A stretch of 64,000 nucleotides of DNA from Deminuibacter soli (GTDB lineage: Bacteria > Bacteroidota > Bacteroidia > Chitinophagales > Chitinophagaceae), in assembly GCF_003412455.1 (NCBI RefSeq), contig NZ_QTJU01000008.1, positions 62,001 to 126,000 on the forward strand, written 5' to 3'. The notes under the pieces are model-generated. The model searched no databases and was not told the origin of the DNA. It worked only from the letters and a program-made list of their open reading frames with translations. Position 1 is the first letter of the stretch. Each line of letters begins with the position of its first letter. Shown here one piece after another: positions 17,844 to 25,646 of the stretch. The position numbers were made by a program, and so were the translations under genes.

Positions 17844-19085
17844 ATGAAATTTGAGCAATACCATATCTCTCCCGATATAAAAGAACGTTTGGCTGAAATG
17901 GGTTTTAAACGTCCTACCGACATACAGTTTAAAGCCATTCCGCCCATTTTGAAGGGGGATGATGTGCTGGCTATTGCCCAAACCGGCACGGGTAAAACAG
18001 CTGCTTTTGCCATACCGTTGCTGCATTTGCTGAGCCAGAGCAGGTATAGTCCGCGCAAATACCAGGTACGCTGCCTCGTAATGGTGCCTACGCGCGAATT
18101 AGCGGTGCAGATAGCCGGCGTATTCAGTGAAATAGGCGCCAACCTCGATTTAAATATACTGGGCCTGTTTGGCGGCGTAGAACAGGAATTACAGATTAAG
18201 CGGCTGGCACAGGGTGTTGATGTGCTGATTGCCACACCCGGCCGTATGTTCGACCTGATTGCCCAGCAAAAGCTTGATCTCAGCGAGCTGAAAACACTGG
18301 TGCTTGACGAGGCCGACCATATGCTGGATCTGGGTTTTATCCGCGACATCCGCGATGTAATGAAACACCTGCCGCGTGAACACCAGACCCTGTTCTTTTC
18401 TGCCACCATTAATGCCGAGATCAAGGAACTGGCTTATTCCCTGGTGCGCAATGCCATTCGCATACAGATATCCCCGCAAGACCCGGTATCGAAAAATATC
18501 AGTCATGCCGTTGCCTATATTGAGATGGATGATAAACGGTTCTTCCTGGAGCGCATGATCAAAGAATTCCCTGACAGCAAAATGCTGGTGTTTGTACGCA
18601 CCAAAGTGCGTGCAGAACGTGTGATGGCAGCCATGCAACGCGTGGGTATTGCTACGTTAACCATGCACGGCGGCAAAGAGCAGGGCGACCGTTTACAGGT
18701 AATGGACGAGTTCAGGAACGGGGCCGCCAAAGTGCTGATTACTACCGATGTTAATGCCCGCGGTATTGATATTCCCAACGTGGATTATGTAATTAACTAC
18801 GATTTACCCGAAGAGCCGGAAAACTATGTGCACCGTGTAGGCCGTACGGGCCGCGGGGTACAGAAGGGACAGGCCGTATCGTTTTGCGCCACGGAAGAGA
18901 AACCCATACTGGAAGAGATACAAAAATACCTCGGCAAACCCATCGAGGAAATGAAGATTGACAAAAGCGAATACCGCGAAACCATCAGCTTTTCAGAAGA
19001 TGTTCCCAACGATAACTGGCGTCTCCTCCTTGAACAGGAAAAAGCCGAAGCAGACAAGGCCAAGCGCAAAAAGAAAAAGAAGTAA
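17844..19085 (+). CDS. DEAD-box ATP-dependent RNA helicase (RhlE-like)
   Basis: RNA helicase for ribosome assembly or RNA turnover. The core motifs are in order: Q motif FKRPTDIQFKAIP, motif I AQTGTGKTAAF, Ia PTRELAVQ, Ib ATPGR, II LDEADHML (DEAD), III FSATI, IV LVFVRTK, V TTDVNARGID and VI HRVGRTGR. The C-terminus is short and basic (KAKRKKKKK), with no dsRNA-binding or DbpA-type domain, which favours the RhlE/short DEAD-box group. 413 aa. Monocistronic between the nrd terminator and the Dph6-like gene; a promoter box lies directly before its start. Confidence 0.92.
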   Translation: MKFEQYHISPDIKERLAEMGFKRPTDIQFKAIPPILKGDDVLAIAQTGTGKTAAFAIPLLHLLSQSRYSPRKYQVRCLVMVPTRELAVQIAGVFSEIGANLDLNILGLFGGVEQELQIKRLAQGVDVLIATPGRMFDLIAQQKLDLSELKTLVLDEADHMLDLGFIRDIRDVMKHLPREHQTLFFSATINAEIKELAYSLVRNAIRIQISPQDPVSKNISHAVAYIEMDDKRFFLERMIKEFPDSKMLVFVRTKVRAERVMAAMQRVGIATLTMHGGKEQGDRLQVMDEFRNGAAKVLITTDVNARGIDIPNVDYVINYDLPEEPENYVHRVGRTGRGVQKGQAVSFCATEEKPILEEIQKYLGKPIEEMKIDKSEYRETISFSEDVPNDNWRLLLEQEKAEADKAKRKKKKK

Positions 19086-19269
19086 AGGCAGATGGCCGGG
19101 ATGGCACGATTGGTTTGATTGCCTAATGGCTAAACAAATTGCGTTTGGCAAGCTTTATCATATGCTTCGAAGGAGTTGTTTGGGCCGTTCACCAGGCCCG
19201 CTGAAATAGTCCCAATGTTTCAACTCCCGACTGACGATTCACGCGGGCAACTTATCTTGCAGGCATTCT

Positions 19270-19995
19270 ATGCAGTTACAAACCTATATGAACTGGAGTG
19301 GTGGCAAAGATTCTGCGCTTTGCCTGTACAAGGCCCTGCAAAGCGGGCAGTATAACGTTAGCCACCTGCTTACCAGCGTAAACAGTGTGCACGACCGCAT
19401 TTCAATGCATGGCGTACGCAGAAGCCTGCTGCTGCAACAGGCAGCAGCATTGGGCTTGCCGTTGCACACCATTGAACTGCCGGAGCAACCGGGTATGGCT
19501 GAATACGAAACCGCCATGCTGGAAAAAGTGACCATGCTAAAAAATGCAGGCTGCACACATGCATTGTTTGGCGACATTTTTCTGGAAGACCTGCGTGTAT
19601 ACCGCGAAAACAAATTAAAGCAGGCAGGCATTCAATGTGTATTCCCCCTATGGAAACAATCTACGGCGGAACTGGCTAAGGAGTTTATTGCACTCGGCTT
19701 TAAATCGGTGATTGTTTGTGTAAATGAACAATACCTTGACCGCAGTTTCTGCGGCCGTGTGATAGACGAAGCCTTTTTAAACGACTTGCCTGCAAACGTA
19801 GACCCCTGCGGCGAAAACGGTGAATTTCACTCATTCGTATACGAAGCGCCTATGTATAAAAATCCCATTGCTTTTACGTTAGGTGAAACCATTCACCGCA
19901 CTTATGAAGCACCGAAAACAACTGATACCGGCAATAGCCAAATGAACCAGGCTTCAGCTTATGGCTTTTACTTTACCGATCTGTTACCCGCTTAA
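19270..19995 (+). CDS. Dph6-related PP-loop ATP pyrophosphatase in a B12 gene string
   Basis: Adenine-nucleotide alpha-hydrolase fold protein related to diphthine-ammonia ligase (Dph6). The PP-loop is WSGGKDSALCLYKAL (9-23), and the family segments HGVRRSLL, FGDIFLEDLRVYRENKLKQ, CVFPLW and DPCGENGEFHSFVYEAPMY are visible. Bacteria lack the diphthamide pathway, so the archaeal/eukaryotic reaction cannot be assumed; an ATP-dependent amidation is the general expectation. 241 aa. It ends 11 bases before cobT, putting it first in a cobT-cobS-cobC operon. This suggests a corrinoid-related substrate, but that is inference from position only. Confidence 0.82.
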   Translation: MQLQTYMNWSGGKDSALCLYKALQSGQYNVSHLLTSVNSVHDRISMHGVRRSLLLQQAAALGLPLHTIELPEQPGMAEYETAMLEKVTMLKNAGCTHALFGDIFLEDLRVYRENKLKQAGIQCVFPLWKQSTAELAKEFIALGFKSVIVCVNEQYLDRSFCGRVIDEAFLNDLPANVDPCGENGEFHSFVYEAPMYKNPIAFTLGETIHRTYEAPKTTDTGNSQMNQASAYGFYFTDLLPA

Positions 19996-20006
19996 CACAA
20001 CATTTT

Positions 20007-21032
20007 ATGCAAACACTGCAACAACAGCTGCAACACAAAATTGACCATACCACCAAACCGCTTGGCTCATTGGGCCAGCTGGAGTCCATTGCCCTGCAAA
20101 TAGGCACCATACAGCAAACGCTGCAGCCGGCCATTACGCAGCCGCATATTGTAGTGTTTGCCGGTGACCATGGCATTGCCCTGACAGGACTTGTAAATCC
20201 CTACCCACAAGCTGTTACGGCGCAGATGGTGCTGAACTATCTAAATGGCGGGGCGGCGATTAATGTGTTCTGCAAACTTAACCAGGTAGCATTAAAAGTG
20301 GTGGATGCCGGTGTAAACGCTGATTTCGATAACATACAACATCCTGATTTTATACAGGCCAAAATAAACAAGGGCACTGCCAATTACCTGCAGCAACCGG
20401 CCATGACTGCAGCTGAACTGCAACAGGCACTGGAAAAAGGCAAAGCGATTGTTGCCGGCATTGCAGCCACAGGCTGTAACTGTATTGGCTTTGGTGAAAT
20501 GGGTATCAGCAACACTTCGTCGGCAGCATTGCTGATGCATGCATTTACCCAACTGCCGCTTGAAGCCTGCACAGGCCGCGGAACAGGCGCCAGCGATGCC
20601 CAACTGCAGCAAAAACTGGCCACCCTGCAACAGGCTTATACGATACACCAAAACAACCTGCAAACACCGCAGCAGGTATTGCAGGCATTCGGCGGTTTTG
20701 AAATAGCCATGATGACAGGTGCCTACCTGGAAGCTGCTGCACAAAAAATGGTGATTGTGGTAGATGGCTTTATTGCCACCACGGCCCTGCTTGCCGCCCT
20801 GCAAATGCAACCCGAAGTACAACAATACTGTGTATTTGCCCATACCAGCGGCGAAAAGGGCCATGCACAATTGCTGCAATGGCTAAAAGCCACGCCGCTG
20901 CTGCAGCTGGGATTACGGCTGGGCGAGGGCACAGGTGCCGCATTGGCCGTACCTTTGCTGCGGGCAGCTGTAGCTTTTGTAAACGAAATGGCCAGTTTTG
21001 AATCAGCCCGGGTATCTACCGCCACATCATGA
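20007..21032 (+). CDS. cobT: Nicotinate-nucleotide--dimethylbenzimidazole phosphoribosyltransferase
   Basis: Makes alpha-ribazole phosphate from the lower-ligand base and nicotinate mononucleotide. Family features are the N-terminal DHTTKPLGSLGQLE (13-26), FAGDHGIA, GEMGISNTSSAA, GRGTGASDAQL and, near the C-terminus, LRLGEGTGAALAVPLL with the catalytic Glu. 341 aa, typical length. The stop codon overlaps the cobS start by four bases (ATGA), showing translational coupling. Its product feeds CobS after or before phosphate removal by CobC. Confidence 0.96.
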   Translation: MQTLQQQLQHKIDHTTKPLGSLGQLESIALQIGTIQQTLQPAITQPHIVVFAGDHGIALTGLVNPYPQAVTAQMVLNYLNGGAAINVFCKLNQVALKVVDAGVNADFDNIQHPDFIQAKINKGTANYLQQPAMTAAELQQALEKGKAIVAGIAATGCNCIGFGEMGISNTSSAALLMHAFTQLPLEACTGRGTGASDAQLQQKLATLQQAYTIHQNNLQTPQQVLQAFGGFEIAMMTGAYLEAAAQKMVIVVDGFIATTALLAALQMQPEVQQYCVFAHTSGEKGHAQLLQWLKATPLLQLGLRLGEGTGAALAVPLLRAAVAFVNEMASFESARVSTATS

Positions 21033-21802
21033 AAAAGCAACTCGATATTTTTTTTACGGCACTGATGTTTTTTACGCGTATTCCTGTGCCGCGCAATATT
21101 GGCCACGGCAGTGATATGCTGCAGAAGTCTGCCCGCTATTTCCCGCTGGTTGGTTGGGTAGTAGGCAGTATTAATGCTATTGTATGGCTGGGTGCGAGTT
21201 ATGTATTTCCGCCTACCATCAGTTTATTATTAATGATGGTGGCCGGCATACTTACCACCGGTGCTTTTCATGAAGATGGTTTTGCCGATGTATGCGATGC
21301 ATTTGGCGGGGGATGGACAAAAGAAAAGATACTGCTGATTATGAAAGACAGTCGCCTGGGCACTTATGGTGTTACCGGGCTACTCTCCATACTCGCCGTT
21401 AAGTTTGCCGCATTGATCACACTGGCCGGCATGCTGCCCAAGTTCAGCTTCCCGTTGCTGCTGATTGCAGCCCATGCAGGCAGCAGGCTGAGTGCGGTAA
21501 GCATTATGCAGCAATACACTTATGTTACGGATGCAGACCAAAGCAAATCAAAGCCCCTTGCGGACAGGCGTTTGCATGCACATGAGCTGGTGATTGCCCT
21601 GGTGACCGGCTTATTGCCGCTGGCATTGCTGCCACTGAAAATGCTTGTGGCAGTAGTACCTGTGATTATTGCGCGCATGTGGCTGGGCAGGTATTTTAAT
21701 AAATGGATAGGCGGTTATACCGGCGACTGCCTCGGCGCCACGCAACAGGTAGCTGAAGTGGTATTTTACTTAAGTTGCATTCTGGTATGGAAATATATTT
21801 GA
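21029..21802 (+). CDS. cobS: Adenosylcobinamide-GDP ribazoletransferase (cobalamin synthase)
   Basis: Inner-membrane enzyme that joins adenosylcobinamide-GDP and alpha-ribazole (phosphate). The N-terminus FFTALMFFTRIPVP is a family hallmark. The acidic motif HEDGFADVCDAFGGG is the CobS metal-binding site, and the C-terminal TGDCLGATQQVAE matches the family's second conserved motif. About six hydrophobic segments, 257 aa. It overlaps cobT by four bases and cobC by 16 bases, so the three are one translation-coupled block. Confidence 0.95.
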   Translation: MKKQLDIFFTALMFFTRIPVPRNIGHGSDMLQKSARYFPLVGWVVGSINAIVWLGASYVFPPTISLLLMMVAGILTTGAFHEDGFADVCDAFGGGWTKEKILLIMKDSRLGTYGVTGLLSILAVKFAALITLAGMLPKFSFPLLLIAAHAGSRLSAVSIMQQYTYVTDADQSKSKPLADRRLHAHELVIALVTGLLPLALLPLKMLVAVVPVIIARMWLGRYFNKWIGGYTGDCLGATQQVAEVVFYLSCILVWKYI

Positions 21803-22392
21803 TAAGACACACTACCCCTGATGTAGCCCGCGGCATTTGTTACGGGCAGGCGGATATTGACGTGACTGCATCGTTTGCTGAAGAAGCTGCTGCCATGCAG
21901 CCTCATATTCCTGCAGTCATTGAAACTGTGTACAGCAGCCCGCTGCAACGCTGCAGCAAACTGGCCGGTGCCTTGTTCCCGGAAAAAGCAATTGCTTATA
22001 CCGACGAGCTTAAGGAAATCAACTGCGGCGAATGGGAACTGCAGCAATGGGATGCCATTCCGCGTGCTGTACTGCAACCCTGGATGGATGATTTTGTAAA
22101 CCACTGCATACCCGGTGGCGAAAACTATGTGCAGTTGTATAACCGGGTGGTGCGACTTTTCAGTGCTGTAGCGGCTGCTGGCAAACCAGCTGCACTGGTT
22201 ACCCATGGCGGTGTTTTGCGCAGCATACTTGCACATATTACCCAAACGCCGTTGAAAGATTCGTTCGGCGCTTTTTCCATCCACTATGGTTGTGTTGTAC
22301 GTATCACAGAAAATGATGGCCAATTCAATTGGGAAATACTGCACAATATTGCGCCTGAACACCGGGAAACACATAAACCATCGGGCTTTTAG
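21787..22392 (+). CDS. cobC: Alpha-ribazole phosphatase (histidine phosphatase family)
   Basis: Removes phosphate from alpha-ribazole 5'-phosphate or adenosylcobalamin 5'-phosphate. The catalytic phosphohistidine motif is LIRHTTPD at the N-terminus, with supporting residues in YSSPLQRC, ELKEINCGEWE and VTHGGVLR. I start it at the ATG 21787 (MEIYLIRH, 201 aa); an upstream TTG at 21775 is possible but adds only four residues. The position next to cobT/cobS supports the CobC role over a general phosphoglycerate mutase-like enzyme. Last gene of the operon; a small inverted-repeat element lies just downstream. Confidence 0.9.
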   Translation: MEIYLIRHTTPDVARGICYGQADIDVTASFAEEAAAMQPHIPAVIETVYSSPLQRCSKLAGALFPEKAIAYTDELKEINCGEWELQQWDAIPRAVLQPWMDDFVNHCIPGGENYVQLYNRVVRLFSAVAAAGKPAALVTHGGVLRSILAHITQTPLKDSFGAFSIHYGCVVRITENDGQFNWEILHNIAPEHRETHKPSGF

Positions 22393-22409
22393 CGGTGTAT
22401 GGTTCGTGA

Positions 22410-22418
22410 TTACCAGGT
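22410..22418 (+). repeat. Left direct repeat (target-site duplication) of MITE copy A
   Basis: TTACCAGGT here is repeated as TTACCAAGT at 22506-22514 on the other side of the element (8 of 9 identical). Confidence 0.65.
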
Positions 22419-22505
22419 CAATGCCGTTTAGTAGCATTCATCCATTTTTAACCGAAGGTCACAAAGAGAAAACACGCAAAGAGGTTGCTTAACTAAACGG
22501 CATTG
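22419..22505 (+). mobile_element. MITE-like element, copy A (87 bp)
   Basis: The ends CAATGCCGTTTAGT (22419-22432) and ACTAAACGGCATTG (22492-22505) are a perfect 14-bp inverted repeat. The inside holds CACAAAGAGAAAACACGCAA, shared with two other copies at 28658 and 43421 in the same orientation. It has no coding capacity and lies between cobC and the marC promoter. It is flanked by a 9-bp near-perfect direct repeat, as expected after transposition. Confidence 0.75.
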
Positions 22506-22536
22506 TTACCAAGTATGAAAATCTGCATACGTTCGG

Positions 22537-22544
22537 TATCTTTG
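22537..22544 (+). promoter_or_regulatory. -7 box (TATCTTTG) for marC
   Basis: Perfect TAnnTTTG match 17 bases before the ATG at 22562. The MITE copy ends about 30 bases upstream of it. Confidence 0.5.
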
Positions 22545-22561
22545 TGTAAACAGGCACACCC

Positions 22562-23140
22562 ATGCATTTTAATTTCAGCCATTTCCTGACTGTTACCTTT
22601 ACCCTATTTGCGATTATTGACATCGTAGGCTCTGTGCCGTTACTGCTTTCTCTCAAAAAGAAAATGGGCGATATCAGCGCATTGAACGCGACTTTAATTT
22701 CCGGCGCACTGATGATCGGTTTCCTGTTTTTAGGACAGCAGTTCCTGAATATACTGGGGCTGGATGTACGCTCTTTCGCGGTAGGTGGTTCTATCGTTAT
22801 CTTTTTACTGGGGTTGGAGATGGTGCTGGGGCACGAAATATTCAAGGGCGAGGCAGACAATAAAGCCGGAACCCTGGTACCCATTGCATTTCCCATTATT
22901 GCAGGCAGCGGCAGTTTAACCACCATTATGTCGCTCAAGGCAAACTATGATGAACTGAACATTATACTGGGCATACTGATTAACCTCGTGATTGTATACA
23001 TTACGCTTAAATCGCTCACCACGATAGAACGTGCGCTGGGTGCGGGCGGACTTACTGCAGTGCGTAAGTTTTTCGGTGTAATACTGCTGGCCATAGCTGT
23101 AAAAATCTTCGGAAGTAATATCGCTGCATTCGGAAAATAA
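22562..23140 (+). CDS. MarC family integral membrane protein
   Basis: Six-helix membrane protein of the MarC/YchE family (UPF0056), 192 aa. Family features are the first helix with FTLFAIIDIVGSVPLLLSL, and IAFPIIAGSGSLTTIMSL, the conserved proline/glycine segment before the second half. The function of the family is not established; an early link to multidrug resistance was not upheld. It has its own promoter box and ends in a bidirectional terminator, so it is monocistronic. Confidence 0.9.
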   Translation: MHFNFSHFLTVTFTLFAIIDIVGSVPLLLSLKKKMGDISALNATLISGALMIGFLFLGQQFLNILGLDVRSFAVGGSIVIFLLGLEMVLGHEIFKGEADNKAGTLVPIAFPIIAGSGSLTTIMSLKANYDELNIILGILINLVIVYITLKSLTTIERALGAGGLTAVRKFFGVILLAIAVKIFGSNIAAFGK

Positions 23141-23159
23141 ATATCATCATTATAAAGAA

Positions 23160-23195
23160 GGGCGTAAGTAACCGGGTACTTACGCCCTTTTATTT
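23160..23195. terminator. Bidirectional terminator between marC and the mannan operon
   Basis: Perfect 11-bp stem GGGCGTAAGTA (23160-23170) with TACTTACGCCC (23177-23187), T-rich on the right and A-rich on the left, placed between convergent genes. Confidence 0.88.
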
Positions 23196-23245
23196 TGCAG
23201 CAACCTGCAATGTGTTTACAACGCCCAGGCAGCCTGGATCAACAG

Positions 23246-24439
23246 TTAGCCAGTTGCAACATTATCCAGCCGGTGCATCACTTCCAGCATGGCACGGCTG
23301 CTGTGGTAAGGACATTTCCAGAAGCCGGCTTTATCCTGACCTTGCATTACCGTATAATCTGCGTTTACGCCCCAGAACCATTCTCCTTTTGCATTGTCTT
23401 TAATATGCTGCTGAATAAAGCGCCAGCTTTGTACCGACAAATCAAAGTACCGCTGCTCACCGCTTACCTGCCAGGCATTCAGAAAGCCGATCATGGCTTC
23501 TGCCTGCGGCCAGGAATGTTTCTGCTGGATAAGATGGCCGTTTTCATATTCATACCATAAACCACCGTCTTTATCCAGCCCTTCCATCGCTGCATTGGTG
23601 ATGCGCAGTGCATTTTCTTTCATCCGGGCTATCCAATTTTTATCGGCCAGCACTTCAGCTACCCATTGCAGCAGCCAGGCGGCTTCAATATCATGACCAT
23701 AAGAGAACATACCGGAACGGCGTTGCCAGTGCTCATCAAAGAACAACACCAGGTGGCCATTCTTTGCATCGATCATATATTCATCAAACACCTCCAGCAG
23801 TTTAATGAGCTGCTGCTGCAGCAGGCTATCAGGCCATACCAGGAACAAATTGGCATAGGCTTCAATCACATGCAGGTGGGTATTCATGGTTTTTTGCTCG
23901 TTGGCATCTTTATCGCTCAAACGCAAGTCATCAAGCGGCTGCCAGTTGCGTGCAAATGCTTCGTAATAACCCCTGCGCTCCGGATCGTAGCTATGCGCCT
24001 CAATGGTGCGATACAGCGCAATGGCCAGTTGCAGCGCTTCGTCACTGTTACAGGCTTTGTAATATTCAGTTAAGCCGTAAATGCAAAATGCGAGGCCATA
24101 CACCTGCTTCCTGTCGCTCAGCGGCGCGCCGGTATAATCCACACTCCAGTAAACGCCGCCGTATTCCCTGTCAATAAAATGCTCAACAATATAACGGAAA
24201 GCACGGTGTGCCATATCGAGGTAACGGCTGTCGCGGGTTTTGTTGTACCCTGCGCTGAACGACCACAGTATGCGGCTGTTCAACACCGAACCCTTGGGGG
24301 CCCGGGGGGCGGGCACATTGTCGTTGTTCACTTTACCATAGAAACCACCATTGGTTTCATCTACCGTATACTGCATCCAGTAACCCAGTATGGCTTCCAG
24401 TTCCTTTGCCGTTTCCAGGCTATAATCTGCTACTTTCAT
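23246..24439 (-). CDS. Cellobiose 2-epimerase-like enzyme (AGE family) of mannan catabolism
   Basis: (alpha/alpha)6-barrel epimerase of the N-acylglucosamine 2-epimerase family. In known mannan pathways the enzyme converts beta-1,4-mannobiose to mannosyl-glucose in the cytoplasm. Family residues include MNTHLHVIEAYANL, FSYGHDIEAAWLLQW and KHSWPQAEAMIGFLNAW, and the C-terminal KCPYHSSRAMLEV with a catalytic His. No signal peptide; 397 aa. It is last in the order GH26-symporter-GH130-epimerase, four bases after GH130. This is the same gene set as the mannan pathway described in Bacteroides fragilis, and makes the 2-epimerase call firm over N-acylglucosamine epimerase. Confidence 0.9.
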   Translation of the reverse strand: MKVADYSLETAKELEAILGYWMQYTVDETNGGFYGKVNNDNVPAPRAPKGSVLNSRILWSFSAGYNKTRDSRYLDMAHRAFRYIVEHFIDREYGGVYWSVDYTGAPLSDRKQVYGLAFCIYGLTEYYKACNSDEALQLAIALYRTIEAHSYDPERRGYYEAFARNWQPLDDLRLSDKDANEQKTMNTHLHVIEAYANLFLVWPDSLLQQQLIKLLEVFDEYMIDAKNGHLVLFFDEHWQRRSGMFSYGHDIEAAWLLQWVAEVLADKNWIARMKENALRITNAAMEGLDKDGGLWYEYENGHLIQQKHSWPQAEAMIGFLNAWQVSGEQRYFDLSVQSWRFIQQHIKDNAKGEWFWGVNADYTVMQGQDKAGFWKCPYHSSRAMLEVMHRLDNVATG

Positions 24440-24443
24440 GCTG

Positions 24444-25619
24444 CTATTGCAATGATTTGTTTTTGCTGATAATTGCGTTCAGTGTTTTCACAGATCCACC
24501 TGAATAAAAGGCATCCGGCGCTGTATTGGTAACATAATCTGTCAGCTGTTCAATGGTGCTTACTGCCACATGCATGCGTGTATCTGAAGAGGCATAATAA
24601 ATAAATACCTTGCCATCTTCATCAGCAATCCAGCCATTGGCAAAAGCCACATTCGACACATCGCCCACTCTTTCTTCGCCCTCAGGGGCAATAAAATAAC
24701 CGGCGGGCTTGTGTGTTACTTTGGTCAAATCATTTAAATCCGTCATAAACATATACAACGTATAACGCAATCCTGCTGCGGTATTGCGTACGCCATGTGC
24801 CAGGTGCAGCCAGCCTTTGGGGGTTTTAATGGGTGCGGGGCCCTGGCCATTTTTGGCTTCATACACGGTATGGTAACGTTTGGGATCAATCACTATTTCT
24901 TCATTTACCACGGCATGGGTAATAGATTCGCTTAAGCCAAAACCAATGCCACCGCCTTTGCCTGCTTCAATGAAGCTATCCTGCGGGCGTGTATAAAATG
25001 CGTATTTACCTTCTACAAATTCGGGGTGCAGTACTACGTTGCGTTGCTGGGGAGAGTTGGTTGTTAAATCAGCCAGGCGTTCCCATTTCACCAGGTCTTT
25101 GGTGCGGGCAATACCGCATTGTGCAATCGCAGCAGACTGGTCGCCTGCAGGGGCCGCAGGATCTTTGCGTTCTGTGCAGAACACGCCATACACCCATCCG
25201 TCTTCATGTGCGGTTAAGCGCATATCATAGATGTTTACATCATTTTCGGCAGTGCCGGGCATATCGATGGGATAATCCCAGAAACGGAAATTATCAACCC
25301 CGTTGGGACTTTCCGCAATGGCAAAGAATGATTTTCTGTCCATACCCTCTACACGCACTGCCAGCAGGTATTTGCCCTGCCATTTAATAGCGCCGGCATT
25401 AAACGTTGCATTGATGCCAAAACGCTCCATGAGAAAAGGATTGGTTTGGCGGTTCAGGTCGTACCGCCAGAACAGCGGCGTATGGGCGGCAGTGAGTACA
25501 GGATATTGATACCTGCTGAAAATGCCATTGCCGTTGGTTTCTGGCAGGTTAGCGCGGCTGAGCAATGTTTCGTGCTCCTTCTTCAGCAATTGTAAACGTG
25601 CATCAAATATGTGAGACAT
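24444..25619 (-). CDS. GH130 4-O-beta-D-mannosyl-D-glucose phosphorylase
   Basis: Inverting phosphorylase that splits mannosyl-glucose with phosphate into mannose 1-phosphate and glucose. Five-bladed propeller family features are [20 protein letters not shown] (59-78), the catalytic Asp in [11 protein letters not shown] (about D132), and later [20 protein letters not shown] and [17 protein letters not shown]. The 391 aa length matches the GH130 subfamily 1 enzymes. No signal peptide, so cytoplasmic. It acts on the product of the epimerase gene next to it. Alternative: another GH130 activity such as mannan-oligosaccharide phosphorylase, less likely beside the 2-epimerase. Confidence 0.9.
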   Translation of the reverse strand: MSHIFDARLQLLKKEHETLLSRANLPETNGNGIFSRYQYPVLTAAHTPLFWRYDLNRQTNPFLMERFGINATFNAGAIKWQGKYLLAVRVEGMDRKSFFAIAESPNGVDNFRFWDYPIDMPGTAENDVNIYDMRLTAHEDGWVYGVFCTERKDPAAPAGDQSAAIAQCGIARTKDLVKWERLADLTTNSPQQRNVVLHPEFVEGKYAFYTRPQDSFIEAGKGGGIGFGLSESITHAVVNEEIVIDPKRYHTVYEAKNGQGPAPIKTPKGWLHLAHGVRNTAAGLRYTLYMFMTDLNDLTKVTHKPAGYFIAPEGEERVGDVSNVAFANGWIADEDGKVFIYYASSDTRMHVAVSTIEQLTDYVTNTAPDAFYSGGSVKTLNAIISKNKSLQ

Positions 25620-25646
25620 GGCTGGTATTTTTTAGTGTTGTGATGA

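Noticed and set aside
19086-19269. Gap between the helicase and Dph6-like gene
   Set aside because: No gene, hairpin terminator or riboswitch is evident; only a weak TTATCTTG promoter-like match at about 19251.
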